64,000 bases of DNA from Istiophorus platypterus (GCA_016859345.1 CM029129.1:19876695-19940694), one strand, 5' to 3'. Counted from the stretch's first letter, positions 1-13,523 are shown. Translations and numbers: made by a program. The notes: generated by a model from the sequence alone, not told the origin.

Positions 1-821
1 TCATGTAGTTCTCACACACACAAACAATAACAGCACAGTTTTGGGTTTTCCCCTTACAATTACCAACATTTTAGAAATCTAAAATCTCCCCTCAAAAAAA
101 GAGAAGATAAAAGGGAGTATTAAGAACATGAAAAGAAGAATAATGCTATTACTACTAGCCGAAATAATAAAATTTGTATGGGGGGGCAAAAAATGGGACT
201 TGATACATAAATGAAATGAAAGGGGTTAGCATGCAGGGGGGGGGGGACAAATGGATCCTACCAGAGTAAAGTAAGGATGGATCCTGTTCATCACGGGATT
301 GGCTACTCTTTTTCTTTTTCTCTTTTAGTTTTGGAATTTTCTCATCATATGATTCCCTCATTGTGTGTTCGAGGCTCCAAGCCTCTCATCCTTTCCCTCA
401 GTTAAGAGACGTCTCTGTTCTTTGTCTTTTTTTTCTTTTCTTTTTTTTCAGCTAAATGAGCTTTGGAGCCCTGGATCCGCAGCATCAAAGCCTGCTGGAT
501 GCTGTACAAAAAATTCCTTCAAGGCCTGATTCTCTCATTTTTCAGCCGTCTGTAGATGGAAGAGGCAGCCAGCAAAGCTTTTAAAAGTGGTTTATTGGTT
601 CTCTGAATCTTGGACAGGCACGTGTTCCTCTTACAGCTCTTCACTCTGTCACTGACTAAGTGCTTCAAAAGATGCAGGAGGTGGAGTGATAGCAGTTTAG
701 CTGCCTCTTAGCTGGTGATGGACTAGTGTTAAGAGCTGAATTTCCTCCTGCTTCCAAACAGATGATGATGATGTTCTTTCTACTTGAACTACATATCTAC
801 TTAAAGTCTTTCTTCTCTCTC

Positions 822-825
<4 letters not shown>

Positions 826-865
<40 letters not shown>
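826..865. repeat. (TA)n microsatellite
   Basis: About 40 bp of uninterrupted TA dinucleotides in the gene-free DNA downstream of orai2. Confidence 0.95.
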
Positions 866-868
<3 letters not shown>

Positions 869-974
869 CTTTTCCTGTCACTTTTATAAAAAAAAAAAAT
901 GTATTGATCAAGAGTAAAATATCTTTACTCAGACACTGGTGTCACAAAACATTTAAGTAAAGAACATGAATTAG

Positions 975-1140
975 TTGAGCTCACGGTGGCACTAGGAAAG
1001 AAATCGGTGGGTAGGATTCATCCCCTGGGGACCATAAATGTTGGGACAGTATTTCATGGCTGTCAATTTAGTAGTGGATGAAATATTTCAGTCAGGTCCA
1101 CTGTTGTCGACAGACTAACATTGGCATTTATAGAGCCATG
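975..1140. repeat. Interspersed teleost repeat fragment (copy 1 of a family seen three times)
   Basis: Contains the recognisable run 'aggattcatcccctgggg', then 'tttcatgg', 'gaaatatttcagtc' and a closing 'agagccatg'. I recognise this order from a very common non-coding fish repeat. Related fragments lie near 14845-15000 (opposite orientation) and 31130-31465. The family name is uncertain. Confidence 0.6.
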
Positions 1141-1559
1141 ATAAATAGCTTATATAGTTTATAGTGCGTATTCTATATAAGATTTTTTTTTATTAATAAA
1201 GTATTGTAACTTCCTATGGCCCATCAGTCAGTTATGCTCATTGATCTCTGTAGGTCTTGTTGAACAGCTGCAGGTCACATCACTGCAATTAATATGATAG
1301 TGGTGTCATAGGGGTCATTATTTTTGGCAAGAGGGAGGACAAAGTATTCAGTTCGGCACATGGTGCCTTGACAACACTTGGCAAAGCCTTGGCAAATTTA
1401 TTAGTAATGAATAACTGAAATATCACATTGACATAAGTATTCATGTATTCATTAGTATTCAGAACCCTTTCTACGACACTAGAAATGTAAGTCAGGTGCC
1501 TCCTATTTCTCCTGATCGTCTCAAGGATGTTCCTAAAGTCAATCTATGGGATGTAATTT

Positions 1560-2124
1560 GGAGAGGCTGCCATCACTGACGCACTCCGCTGATCGCAGCC
1601 TTATGGCAGGGTGGCGAGGGGGAAGCCTGTTCTTAGTGAAAGTTTTGGGAAAAAAAAAAGAAAAAAGAGCACCTAAAGGACTCTCCGACTCTGAGAAACA
1701 AGACTCCCTGGTCCGATGAGACCAAGATTGAACTGTCTAGGCCTTCGAATCTAAGTGTCATGTCTGGGCGACCCCAGACGTGACAGTTAGAATTGGTTGT
1801 CCCCCTGGAAGTGTCCCCCGTCTCCACACAGGATCTCTGGAGTTCAGCAACAGTGACCGTTAGGTTCTTGGTCACCAAGCCCCCCCCCCCGATTTCTCAC
1901 CTTGGTTGGGCAGTCAGATCTAGGAAGAATCCTGGTTGTCCCATACTTCTTCCATTGAGGAAATATGGAGGCCACTGTACCCTTGGAAACCTTCTATGCA
2001 GCAGTTTTTTTTTTCTTCTTTTGCAGCCTTCAAGTCTCGATCAAGTCTTTTCCTCTAATAAATTTGCAAAAATTTATAAAATTCAGCTTTTGCTTTGTTA
2101 TTATGGAATATTGAACGTAGATTT

Positions 2125-2155
<31 letters not shown>

Positions 2156-2200
2156 AGCATAAGGCTGCAACATAAAAGAAAGAGGTTGGCTGTAAGTTGT
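1560..2200. mobile_element. Decayed Tc1-like DNA transposon remnant
   Basis: Two blocks match sequence I know from teleost Tc1-like elements. About 1660-1770 corresponds to transposase coding sequence (region of 'gagaaacaagactccctgg' and 'gatgagaccaagattgaac'). About 1830-2190 corresponds to the other half of the element ('aataaatttgcaaaaattt' and the closing 'ataaggctgcaacataa'). It is broken by homopolymer runs, indels and stop codons and has no intact transposase frame. Full boundaries and terminal repeats could not be fixed. Confidence 0.75.
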
Positions 2201-4379
2201 TACAGACACACAAGAGACAATGAGAACTTTAATATTTTGTTTTTTTTTTTATTTTTATTTTTCGCAGGCTGTAAATTTCATCATCCAACACAGGTCTCTT
2301 TGACACCTGCAGTATTAATTTAAGAAGAAAAAAAAATCCACAAACACGAAGACGAGCAAGATTTTCTCTAACAAAAACCCCCAGAGTCACTCGCTGTACA
2401 GCTACACTACAAAGTGCCTTTCTTCGTTTTGTCTCTTTCGACAAGAACGAACCCAACAACTGAGCAAACACTTTGGTCAATTATCTTATTTGGAATGTGA
2501 TAACAGATTGGTACATTTTCCTTTTCATATTAAAAACACAGTAGCATGCTCTGACCTCATCGGAGAAAACAGCTACGTCCTGCTGCTTTCAGTTGACCCG
2601 AAACTTACTGGAAGGTCTCCAATATTTAGAACATTAACCGGAGGTCACAAGGTTGGGTTGACTCTGAGACTGTTCTCATGTCACACTCGAACCGACTCAC
2701 TGTTTAAAGTTTATTGGTTTAAACTTTGTGTCATGCTCAATTACATTTTCAGGAAAAAAGATCTGCTTGTGTTTTAACCTTTAGCAAAACACTAGCTCAT
2801 AAAAGGCAATAATTCTGAGGCAGAACTATATTCGGGCATTCGCACGTTCACGTTCAAGCACTTTGAGTAGCATCAGTTTGCAGAATCAACTGGTTTGACA
2901 TCTTTCACACAGGATCCATGGTCTTTGTAAAAGACAATAAAAGATATTTCTAGGAGCAAAATGACAAAACGTTGGAGGCTTGTATGAGATTTTGGACATT
3001 AAAAAAACAGTGACACCAACTTCCAAACTATTTTTACAAGAATGCAGCACTTTTTAAGACTTTACAGTTTGCCAGCTCCAGCACATGCACCTGCACCTAC
3101 ATACATGGTTTTGAAACGCACTCAGTCGGTCACAACTGTGGGAAATGGACAGCAAGCTGCTTATATTGTGGTGCATGACTCAACTTTTTACAAGTAAAAC
3201 GAGCTCAGTTTTACTGGAGACGTGAGTGTGACTGAGTGTGAATAGCGGGGCCCATGCTGAACCTCACCACTCCGTGCGATAAGGTTGGAGATTGACAGCA
3301 TTTTAATAAATATGAATCCTAACAATTAAGAAATCAAAAACCTTTTGAATCCCTTATCAATTCCATTTAACATTCCACATTTGCAATTAAACAAACTCAT
3401 GACTAAAAGTATTAGATCAGTGGTCAGCCGTTGCAGGCTGAGGAGGCAGGAACTGTTTTTTGTAGTGGATTTACGTACTAAAATGAGAAATGCGCCGTAA
3501 ATTATGAAATGTTGACAGAATATTTATATGACACTTTGGCACACTTTACTTTTTCATGAGATACTTGTTCCAAACACTGGAGGCCCTGACTCATAACTAT
3601 TAAGTTGAGCAGGTTAAACTATTGATATCATATGAATTAACTAACTAGGAAACTCCCATGTTGGTGTTGTTAAAACTGCCTCAAAAAAAAAAAAAAAAAA
3701 AAAAAACACAGCCCATTCCCAGTCAAATGTTACTTGAGAGAGGATCTTCCTTGACTACAAATAATATTTGGCTGAGCAAAGACACAAGCTCGCAATGAGC
3801 AAAATAATCAAACAATAACGAAGTTACATTTTGGCATTATGGTAAGTTAGTTATGGCATTAATGTTAATTAGTTTAAGTTACTGGCAGCCATTTCCTCTG
3901 GAGAAAGTGAAGGACAGCGACGGCTAAGAATGAAAAGTCTTTAACCTAGATAATTTTGACATTGCTGCTGTTTTATAACAAAAAAAGAGAGATAATAAAT
4001 TCAATTAGAGATTCATTGAGATCGTGGAACCAGATCCGCTATCTGCACCCAACCCCACCATGAAAACACAAATATGGCAAAAGCAAAATGGCACATAGAA
4101 CAAATTAGCCCTTTTCCTGTAAACCTTTTTACATTATTGTTGACCAACACGGTTTAAAGACCCAAACACAGACAAGTTCAGAGCACAAATCTTACAATGG
4201 AACTTTTCCTTAAAAATAAATTAGCGGTCTGACATGTATCTGCACTGCAAAGTGAAGAGCTATAAATCTCACTGCCTCCGAGTCCAAGCAAGGCAACAAC
4301 AATGACCAGAACAAACGTCAAGAGAGGACTTGATAAATACGGGATGCAATGGGAAGTTCTTAAAGCTGCCGTCATATCA

Positions 4380-4949
4380 TCACACAGTCTGGAGGCCTCT
4401 TTCGTGGCCATCCAGCTGTACCTTAATCTTGTGCAGTTCCTCGATTTCCTGGTGGTGTCGCTCCGTCTTGTGGCGCACCAGGGAGCGATAGAAGTGTATG
4501 GTGAACACCACGAAGATCACCCCCACTGGCACCATGATGATGGTGGAGGCCAGCGCGGCCTGCCAGCCGCTGTTCCCGGGCTTCGTCACAGCGGTGGGGG
4601 CCGTCGGGGTGCAGCAGGCGGCCGTCTTTTTGGCCCCGCCAGAGTCCACGGGCAGGAACTTGATCCAGCAGAGGAGCACCACCTCCGCCAGAAACAGCAG
4701 GATGCCAAGCGCCGTGGAGAAGCCCCAGGCCAGCTCGATGTAGTGGTGCATGCGCTCATGGGGCGACTCGCTGACGGAGTTGAGGTTGTGGATGTTGCTG
4801 ACAGCCTCCACGTTGGGCAGGATGCAGGTGCTGATCAGCAGGGCGAAGAGGTGCACCGCGACCAGCACGGTGGTGCACACACTGAAGGCGATGAGGAGCA
4901 CGTGGGGGTAACTGTACTGCATTTCCAGCTGCACCTCCACCATGGCCAC
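4380..4949 (-). CDS. orai2: orai2 last coding exon: pore glutamate, TM2-TM4, STIM-binding tail
   Basis: Encodes 189 residues from VAMVEVQLEM to the end GHERGLQTV, then a stop. The hydrophobic segments are LLIAFSVCTTVLVAVHLFAL, the AWGFSTALGILLFLAEVVLL region, and STIIMVPVGVIFVVFTIHFY. Splicing to the previous exon restores the family-invariant GFAM-VAMVEV sequence. Downstream on the minus strand, AATAAA-like signals (for example 2715-2710) suggest a 3'UTR of 1.5 kb or more; its end cannot be fixed. Confidence 0.96.
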   Translation of the reverse strand: MAMVEVQLEMQYSYPHVLLIAFSVCTTVLVAVHLFALLISTCILPNVEAVSNIHNLNSVSESPHERMHHYIELAWGFSTALGILLFLAEVVLLCWIKFLPVDSGGAKKTAACCTPTAPTAVTKPGNSGWQAALASTIIMVPVGVIFVVFTIHFYRSLVRHKTERHHQEIEELHKIKVQLDGHERGLQTV

Positions 4950-6495
4950 CTATGACAAATGGGGATATGAATAACCAGGTTACTATATGTTCATGTCTAC
5001 TTCTCAACATGGTAATACACAAAGACACCAGGCATGTAAGCAAACCCATCAAATCAAGTCCTTTTCGAGCTCTTCTGGTGTCCCGAGGTCCTCTTGACCT
5101 GGTTCAGGACAACATTTTCGATCATATCTTGTGACCTTCACATGCCACATAAAGTCCATAGGCCACCAACGATACAGTTGTGAAGAAGAAGGAGTTATTT
5201 AAAATGTTCAGGGTTTTTCGAGTGTTAGGTAACTGAACAATGGAGCACTTCAGGGCTGATCTTGTCTGAATCAACAGATGAAAGATGAAAAAAACTTTGT
5301 TAGATAATTCCTTGCCCTTTGATTCTGGGGCCTGTGAACATAAAAACTAAAGGGGAGAAGTCAATTATCATATGATCACAGAGCTCAGAATTCTGTTATT
5401 TGTGCCATTAACAGCAAGTGGAAGGCAAATATTACCCTCTGTGGAAACCTGATAAAACATTCAGCATTAAGAATTTTCTATTTCAGATTCTGGGTCAGTT
5501 TTAAATGAATTCAGTAACAATCTTGTACAGCATAACGTACAGTATATCCTCTGTATAACAACTGTAGCTGAGGCTTGTGGATATTTAGTATTCAGAGCTT
5601 CCACCCTATAACAAAAATATACCACACGCTGCCGTCGGTCTCTGAGAAACTGGAACCAGAGAATATTTGGCATTTTTGCTCCAAAAACAATTAATTCATT
5701 ATGAAAAATATGAAAACACTGCATGAGAAATAAAATGCTGTGTCCAATATATTTATGATGCACAGCAGCATAAACCCTGACTTGTAATATCTTAAAGTGG
5801 GCATGCATGTGGCTTAAATTTTCTGTCAAAGGTCTTTTAAAAATAAAAAAAATCAAAAAAAAAAAAAAAAAAAAAAAAATCAAAAAAAAAATCAAAAAAT
5901 GCATTTCATCATAACGGTAGATAACGATGCTTGGATGTTAGATAACTGATGGTTGGCTGCGATAAACCCATGTAAATACGATTTATGATGATAGAAAATT
6001 AACCCCCGAAGACAAGCTCTAACAATAAAGGCTGCTATCAAGCATCATGAAAAAACAAACAGGAAGTTTAAAACTAGTTGCTGCCCACAAAGCCATCAAC
6101 TGTTGCCATGTACGTCACTGTGGTGGATTATCTTCACTGGATTTGTAGTACTGAAATGAGCAGGAACCATCAGCTGCACAGAAAACAAGCAGCAAAGGTC
6201 CTCTAAGAGACGACGATGCACTGAAGAAAAAAAAAACAAAAAAAAACGGGTGACCATAACTGACCATCGCAAAGCCAGACAGCAGTGCCGAGGTTCTGCT
6301 GGAGGCCTTCAGCTTGGCCCGGCTCAGGTAGAGTTTCCTCCAGGACAGGGCCTGCACCGAGTGGTGGTTGGAGCTGACCAGCTCCAGGTAACTGCGCCGC
6401 ACCCAGTCCCTGTAGTCCATCCCCCCGCCATCGGGGGCCCGCTCTGACACCCCAGGGGCCGGGGAGCCCGAAGGCACATTCAGTTCACTGCTCAT
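4380..6495 (-). CDS. orai2: ORAI2 store-operated calcium channel subunit (2 coding exons)
   Basis: Pore-forming subunit of the calcium-release-activated calcium channel in the plasma membrane; the family is gated by STIM proteins after ER store depletion. Coding exons on the minus strand are 6495-6265 and 4949-4380 (266 aa with a phase-0 intron; human ORAI2 is about 254 aa). The N-terminus MSSELNVP and the block MDYRDWVRRSYLELV are diagnostic of ORAI2 rather than ORAI1 or ORAI3. Seen: the basic gating helix with R67 (equivalent of ORAI1 R91), TM1 with selectivity-filter E82 in VAMVEVQLE, TM2, TM3, TM4, and a C-terminal coiled coil ERHHQEIEELHKIKVQLDG that in the family binds STIM1. The intron lies five residues before the pore glutamate. 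The TM3-TM4 loop, with KKTAACCTPTAPTAV, is poorly conserved. The start codon is the only sensible ATG after the splice acceptor at 6501-6502. A 5' non-coding exon probably lies in the CpG-rich block near 9 kb. Confidence 0.96.
6265..6495 (-). CDS. orai2: orai2 first coding exon: N-terminus and start of TM1
   Basis: Encodes 77 codons from MSSELNVPSG to LLSGFAM. The exon begins at about 6500, after an acceptor read as cttcccaaccag on the minus strand, and leaves only five bases (gtgcc) before the ATG. It ends at donor gtcagt (6264-6263). It carries the arginine/lysine-rich YLSRAKLKASSRTSALL stretch that lines the inner pore of ORAI channels. Confidence 0.95.
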
Positions 6496-8769
6496 GGCAC
6501 CTGGTTGGGAAGAAGGAGACGGTGTCATCGCGGTTTTTCGCTCGTCCTCAAAAGGGAAAACAATAAATAAAATCACATAAAGTAAAAAAAAAAAAAATCA
6601 TTTCTTACAAGTCATGGCGATAGACAAGAAAGGTGCACACAAAAACTCGTAAGAACCACAACAATCATCTTACATTCAGCAGAATATTTGAAATTACTTC
6701 TGCTAAATACCAATTCACCAATAGTCCCTTCATGTCTGTTTAAAACCATTAAAATTGTATCATTTAATGTTTATTTTTACAGGGACAAGCGCATTGCATG
6801 GATCACTTCCACATACCACAGTATATTTTTAGCCTAAGATAGTTTGCCAGATCCTGTCCCTAAAGGGCCTTTATACAAATATACAAGACTCAACAGGAAA
6901 AAACAATCATCCACTAAAATATACAATCTGACAACTTAGTGAAAAGCAACTCATCATCGTTCCATGAGGACATGACTGATCCATTTTTATTAATTGTGAT
7001 GTCATGGTAATAAACAAGTAATAATTTTGTGGGTTAAACATCAATGATATGTTACAAAATAAATGCTCAAATGGTTTAAAGTGACTTTAAAGTTTTACTG
7101 CTCAATTTTAAATCATCTCCGAGTTCATACACAAAGAACTACAAGTATATTTTTTCACAGACATTATTGTTTTAATTCGAATTCTAATACTCCACCATGT
7201 TATTTTAAATTATGCTTAAAAGGAACATAATAAAAACTACATGCCACAGCACCAAAATTTACTTAGCCTTTCTACATTATATTAGAGTGCAAACAGTGAT
7301 ATGTTTCCTCCTGCCCACCAATCACTGCAGCTCCATGTTTCTCTTCAAGTTCAACAATAACTCAGCCCTTTTAAGGGAAACCATGGATATTGCCGAAACC
7401 CAAGGCAAACTCATCTTTCAGGGGCATGAAATCTGTCTGTCACAATGTTTTGCCCCAACATGCTGTTGGCAGAGAGTCAGAGCTGTAGTATAGAGTTGCA
7501 AACTTTTGTGTATGTCCCAACCCTCTCCTCTCCTCACGGTAAGTGTGCGTGAGTGAAAGGGGGAACAGGGAAGAGCTATCATGAGAAAGATAAAAGCAAA
7601 AGTACAAACCGATGGAGTTTGAAAAATAAAGCAGCACCCGTGCTTCCATTTCCTTTTTCCTCACAATATTTTTGTTGCTAGAAGATTAGAATATACTTTT
7701 TTTTATATCATACTTGTGGAAAAACATCCCCCAAATTTGAGAGAACAGAATCAAGACATGTCAGTGAGTTTTGTTTAATTGAAGGTAGATATTGATCGCT
7801 CTGTTATGCACCAGTTATCCTACAGTGAACAATATCTATACATTATGCTGTGTAGGTTTAACTTCTTGGCCTCTCCAGTTGCATATTTTAATTAACAGTC
7901 CAAGAGCCTCTGATCTCTGTGGTTGTCAAACAGTTCTTCAAAAGACAAAACTGGGGTCTAGTGCCAAATCATTATGAGGGGTTCATGTCAGCTAATGGTT
8001 GAGAGAGTGAGCTTTTTACTTCTTTTTTGATGACGATTAGTCAATGTTTGATGACTGCTATAATTAAAATGTAACAATGATTTAATTCTTAATGTAAAAC
8101 ACACATTATGTGGCGACACTGAAAAAAAACAGATGCCTCATTGGTGCATTACCTCACTTGATAGTTATTTTCCTTGTCAATGCAAAATGAGATTTTGTTC
8201 ACAAATTAAGAAAAAAAAAAAATCTGCATTCTGTAACAATGAGCCCGTGACTACTTGTAGTTCTTTGAGTTTCTCAGTGTGATTTTTAAATTTTGCCAAA
8301 ATTACAGAATTGCAATAATTATGTATTTAAATAAATGTAAAAGTTGTGACTTACGTAGAGTAAAAAAATAGGCAACTATTGCCACTTCGGGTTTTATATG
8401 ATACAGGACATGATATACTGGAACTTTTGCCCACATAATGTAGACTGACAATTCAGCCCCCACCCACAACAAAAACCTGTTCATCTCTGCTAACCACAAT
8501 ACTTTGACTATGCAAACACAAAAGTGTGTACGCTATGTACAAACTCTGTATTAACTGCATGAACAAAATTAGCCGGTCTCCGGGAAAACAGCTGTGCCCG
8601 ATGCATTAGAGTAAAAAAAGAAAAATGCACATGAGTGATGCGACCCCTTCCTCAATATCCTGGGTTTTGCAGGGCTCAACAGATCCGAAGATGGGTGACA
8701 CCTTTACGACTCTATGTATATTTAGACATGGCAGGATCCGTTTACGGGGTTCGGCTAACAGAGGGTCTA

Positions 8770-9420
8770 AGCACGGCGATGCACCAGAGCCAACATTAAT
8801 GCAAAAGATCCCGATGCGTAAAATAAGACCGAAAACCCCGTCGCGGTCGCAGGCGGCGGCAAAAAGTGTCCAAAACACCCCGGCGACGTTTAGACCCCGA
8901 CTCCTCCAGCTAGCTAACTTAGTTAGCCGACTACTCAATGGTTTTCCTGGCCGCGGCGCTCGTCCGCGACTCGGCCGGACCGGCTCCGGTTCGACTTACC
9001 CGTCTCCCCGAAGCGCCCCCTTTTTGTTTTTTTTTTTCCCTCAGTTACCGAGACCGGCTCCGTGCAGGGTCTTCGCTCCGCGCCGCGCAGGGCGATAAAC
9101 GAAAGGCGTCCAGGGCAGCGAGGGGCGTCGTGGTCCGACCGCTTCCGCTCCGGAGGCTGCGCTTCTCAACGACGCCTCCCATCCGCTCCGGGTTTGGAGC
9201 CGGGGTCTGGGACGGCGCTGGTCCCCTCCGCCATGCTTGGGCTCTTCCGCACTGCGGGTCCAGTTCACCGGGGTGGGGGGTTCGGTTTTTGTTCTCCTCC
9301 GGTTCGGGTCGTTCGGACCGGAGACCCGCGGGAGGCGACGGGGAACCGAGGATCCGGAAAAGACGGCTTCCGGTTTGGGCGTGCAAGCCTTCAAATTAAG
9401 AGCGCGGACGTTCACATTGA
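8770..9420 (-). promoter_or_regulatory. CpG-rich block, presumed orai2 promoter and 5' non-coding exon
   Basis: A GC- and CpG-rich island stands out from AT-rich surroundings, with dense CG dinucleotides from about 8820 to 9420. It lies 2.3 kb upstream of the first coding exon of minus-strand orai2, whose exon starts right after a splice acceptor and so needs an upstream exon. Long open frames exist here on both strands but look like by-products of GC richness. The exact transcription start and donor are not determined. Confidence 0.6.
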
Positions 9421-9557
9421 GGGGGAAAGTGTCAAGTTACAGCTGCGTGCCTGTTACATATTTTGCTGACTTCGGGGCGAAGATAATAGGTGAATTCAAT
9501 CCCTTTTGGAAACAAGCATCAAAAATGGTGATGCATTTTACTAGTTATTTCATCTAA

Positions 9558-10040
9558 AAAAAATGTGCAAAATTTTGGGCAGCCCACGCAGTCAGTACTT
9601 TGGCAACCCCCCATTGGCATGTAACCACATATGAGGTTTTTCTGTTCTTCCTCTTCGCCCACTCTTCCTGCAGATCACTTCAAGTTCTAAGACATTCTCA
9701 AGCTGTCTTAGACACACACACGGTGTGTTTTAAGATCTACCCACAGATTTTTCATTGACGTTCAAGTCAGGGGGATGTGGGGGTCCCTCCAAAAGCTTCA
9801 GCTTGTTTTATTTATTTATTTGTTTGTTCGGTTTTTTTGTTTGTTTGTTTGCGTGCAGTGTTTTCTGTGCCACTGCCTCCACACAACTTCAAAGAATAAT
9901 ATTTACACCCATATTTAACAGTCTGCAAAGGGAGATTAGTAAGTACTGACTTAACAGTACATATATACATGAAGAAAGGCTGAAATCTACAAAATGTGCA
10001 ATTTACGAAGGGTTGCCCAAACTTTTTGCATACATCTGTA
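9558..10040 (-). mobile_element. Non-autonomous or decayed Tc1/mariner element with inverted termini
   Basis: The left end reads 'tgcaaaattttgggcagccc' (from about 9565). The reverse complement of the right end (about 10031-10010) reads 'tgcaaaaagtttgggcaaccc', an imperfect inverted repeat of about 20 bp. On the minus strand the interior holds a decayed transposase C-terminal stretch (ctgacttgaacgtcaatgaa, then aatctgtgggtagatctt, corresponding to the family's NxENLWxDLK motif). Stops and an AT-rich insertion disrupt it. It lies between the orai2 promoter island and the usp28 3'UTR. Confidence 0.7.
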
Positions 10041-13000
10041 AATCAGATTTTTCTCCCTTAGACCATTGCCAACCATAACATTCATTAAACTATAGTGACA
10101 TTCAGTAAAGTGCTGCCAAGGCCAAATACTGACAAAATCGTCCAAAAATGCCCTATTTCACCATGTTAGGGAAATTGATTAAAAAAAAACAAACAAACAA
10201 ATTTGCTGGATCTGCCTCGTTAACTGCATCCATACCAAAATTTAATGGGCTCTTCCCTGGCTCATTCCCCAATTCCTCCACCAACTTTAGTGCAAGTCAG
10301 TTCAGTAATTTTTGCGTAATCCTGCCGACAAACGCACCATCAACCAGGCACAGTCAAAAAGATAAAAAGATCCTCGGTGGAGGTGGTAAGAGCCCAGATT
10401 GATAACTGTGTCATTCCAATTACAAACATCATAAAGTTTAGACAATGCTGTTCAGCAGTCACCCAGTGCCTACAGTATATTGAACAGTGCTTCTGGGCCC
10501 TTTTTCATGTTAACACTTTGATCTGCAGCATAGCCACACACAAACACATATTTCTGTGGCTCATCATGCTAAGAAAATTACAGCAAGCCCATATACTACA
10601 ATAATTCTGTCAAACCACTAAATCAAATACTATTAACCAAATCCATCAGCCACCCTTCCAAGATAGATTTCAAAACATTAACCTGCCTCAAAGCTCTGAA
10701 AAACCACTTTAATATCACACTTCAACATTTTTTTTCCAGGTGGGGGAGGGATTGCTGACGTGTTATGATGCTTCATTATGAATAGTAGTTAATCTATGCA
10801 AATACCCCTGGGAATCCTTTATTTGGTGTGTAAATTCACACCCATTATGACGACAATGGCATGGCTCTTTAAATTTGTATAACCATAAAACAGCAAGCCA
10901 TAGGTACTGAGAAGGAACGTAGTGTGTGCAAAACAGCTGTAGGAGCCATTTTAATGCATCTTTTGCAAAAATGTAGTAAAGGAAACAGTGGACTTGCATG
11001 CTTCATTGAAAATGCTCACATCACTCCTCAAATGATAAACTTCAGGTGGAACAATAACAGTATGTGTCCTGATACTTCAGGACCTTAGGACCTTACATGC
11101 ACCACATCAGGGCAGTTAAGGAAAACAGGGAGTAGTGAAAATCAGAAGTTAATCTACCCCCATGTTGACTCAAATGCATTAGTATTATTGTCTTAATCTG
11201 TGGATAATTGCATCTTTGATGTGCATTTGAACCTGATTAATGGCAAAGACTTAATTTGCTAATGAAATAGCAAACAAGTGTTGTACAGTATTATACACAC
11301 CAGGATAAAAGGGGCTTATGTGACTTTGGGAAGATTATGTGAGCTGTTCAGCAAAATAACACAGAATTCCAGCATCTAAGATAACACACAGCCTGTTAAA
11401 TAAGCAATCTTAACTGTCAGCCTTGCAAATAGGACCAAATGGGTGCATGGGGGGGGCAGCAAATTGCAATATAATTGCTCGTTCTGTAAAAACATGCACT
11501 TCAGTCACTGGATGAGAGTGGAAAAATACGTTTTAAAAGATAAAACTCATGTATTCTACCTTTCTCTTTATGTCAACAAATCCTATTAAAAGACCAAAAC
11601 CAACACCACCTTAGTCTTAAGTACCTGCTGGTCTCTCTGACCTGTCTATTTGCCCACCAGTGCCTGCTGACAATAAAAATCTGTGATAACACCTTTCAGA
11701 GATATATTTAAAAAAAAAAAAGGCCCAGTCATTTCCATGGTTTAGCAAACAGTACTCAAACAGGAGTGAACAGTGAAGTTCTTAGTTAGATATTTTGTGC
11801 TCTAGAGAACATTTACAGCAGCAGGACAATGTATGTGGGATTCACTCAAAATAAACTACAGTGCCCAAGAACAACGTGGGTCTGGTTTTTTTGAAAACAA
11901 TGGATCCATGACACAAGGGAAACACTATATCAGTTCTTGCTCCAATAACAACACTAGTTAGTTAGCGGATTTAATTTATTGTTGATTTTAGTATTTTCAT
12001 AGGATTATTTGACAGAGTAAAATGTAAAATTATAACCAGCTTTAATCCCCAAATAAGCAGACAAAGAATGACAGTCAATAATAAAGGAGTAAACAGAGAG
12101 TAAAACATTTATTGAGTATCATCACAGACTACAAGTGAAAAGGCAGTGAGCATTAAGTAGCCAGGAATGGCTGCTGCAGGAGCTCCATGTTGCTGGTCTG
12201 AAAACTCTGATATGGAGGATTCATTCACGATAATGCTTTTCGCATCTAGGACACCAGAAAAGGAAAAGAAAAAAGATTTTCATCTCTTGTTGTCCCAGAT
12301 CTTTCCCTTAAAAGGGCTCACTTGGTTTACAAAGAACCCTTCGACAAGGCAGCAAAGGCACATTCGTACATGCAAAGTGTTGTCCAACAGGGCACTGTCA
12401 CACAGAGAAGAGTCGTTACTCAGATATGCTAAGATCTGAGTGTGCAGCAGTCCTTTAATAATAAAACAAAATAAAAAAGTTGTACAGGACACCCTGCCCT
12501 TCATATTCAAATGCCTAATCCTAATCTTACAGTAGAAATCATCATCTACATGTAAAATTTTCCAGAGTCTGTTCTTGGAAAAATACAAAGTAATATAAAA
12601 CATATACTTTAAAAAAAGCTGATAAACATTATTTGTTACTGTGCAGTACAAATCTAGTGTTTTTTTCGTTGTTTTTTTTTCCCCGTATGAAGGCTTCACC
12701 GTGCGTTCACACTGCCTAGCAACACAATCAGCAAATCAACAACCATCTAGTCAAACCCTGCAGAGTTGATTGACAGTCTACTTGTTGCCCAGTTAACAAG
12801 CTGGCCTGTCAGTAAAACATGTCCATATAAGAGCTTTTTCAGAGAATTTAATGCTCTGTAGTTCTGCTGATGTCATGTTGTTTCATTGTTATGGCACGTT
12901 GGTCTCTTGAATAATTGTTTGGGTGGTGGGTGCAACACAGAAAAGAAGCTGGTTACGGCTTGATAAAGGAAAAGATCATAGACACTGCGTAAAACCTGAA

Positions 13001-13360
13001 CCGTACGTATGTAAGTTATGAGCTCTTAAGAGACGGTACCATAAGTGTGTATCTAAAGTAAGAGAGAATGTGAGGGCAACAGTTCTTAACCTGCAGATGT
13101 TAACTGATATCTGGTCAATAAATACCTCTATTACAGTTTCTAGTTCTGCAGGTCCTAGGAGAAATTTTTTACAGGGGGCTGCTACTTTTATGAGCCTCTT
13201 CTGCATAACCTGCTTCTCTTTTAAGGCCGTTATGACTTTTAAATACTGTTGTGTTTTTGTGGGTTTTTTTGTTTTTCTGATGGGGCTTGTTGTTAGTGGG
13301 TAAGCAGAAGGCCCACTCAAAAGCTGCTGGTGAGAGTGCTGAGGATGTCATTTAATCACT

Positions 13361-13523
13361 TTGAAAGTTTCCGAAGCCTGTTGAGAATTTCTTAAAGGTT
13401 TTTCTGGGTTAAAGTTTCTCGGTGTGATAATGCTGCCGTGACAAACACGCATCTATGTGGTGACACCCCTGCCCACATCCCCTATCTACCCCTAGTGAGT
13501 GCTTACAGTTTGCTATGTTAACA
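13361..13523. repeat. 160-bp repeat, copy in usp28 3'UTR
   Basis: About 160 bp beginning 'ttgaaagtttccgaagcctg' and ending 'tgctatgttaaca'. It recurs in the same orientation at about 15500-15663 with few substitutions. See that entry for the intronic copy. Confidence 0.9.

Larger units (their letters stand above)
1..4379. other. 3' flank and probable 3'UTR of orai2; no gene seen
   Basis: AT-rich DNA without a convincing exon. It contains a TA microsatellite (about 826-865), a fragment of a common teleost repeat (about 975-1140), a Tc1-like remnant (about 1560-2200) and several poly-A or poly-T tracts. Part of 2200-4379 is probably orai2 3'UTR, but its end is uncertain. Confidence 0.5.

Noticed and set aside
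8625..9557. Several overlapping open frames of 100-157 codons on both strands
   Set aside because: They coincide with a CpG-rich block, overlap in many frames and resemble no protein family; best explained as the orai2 promoter island.
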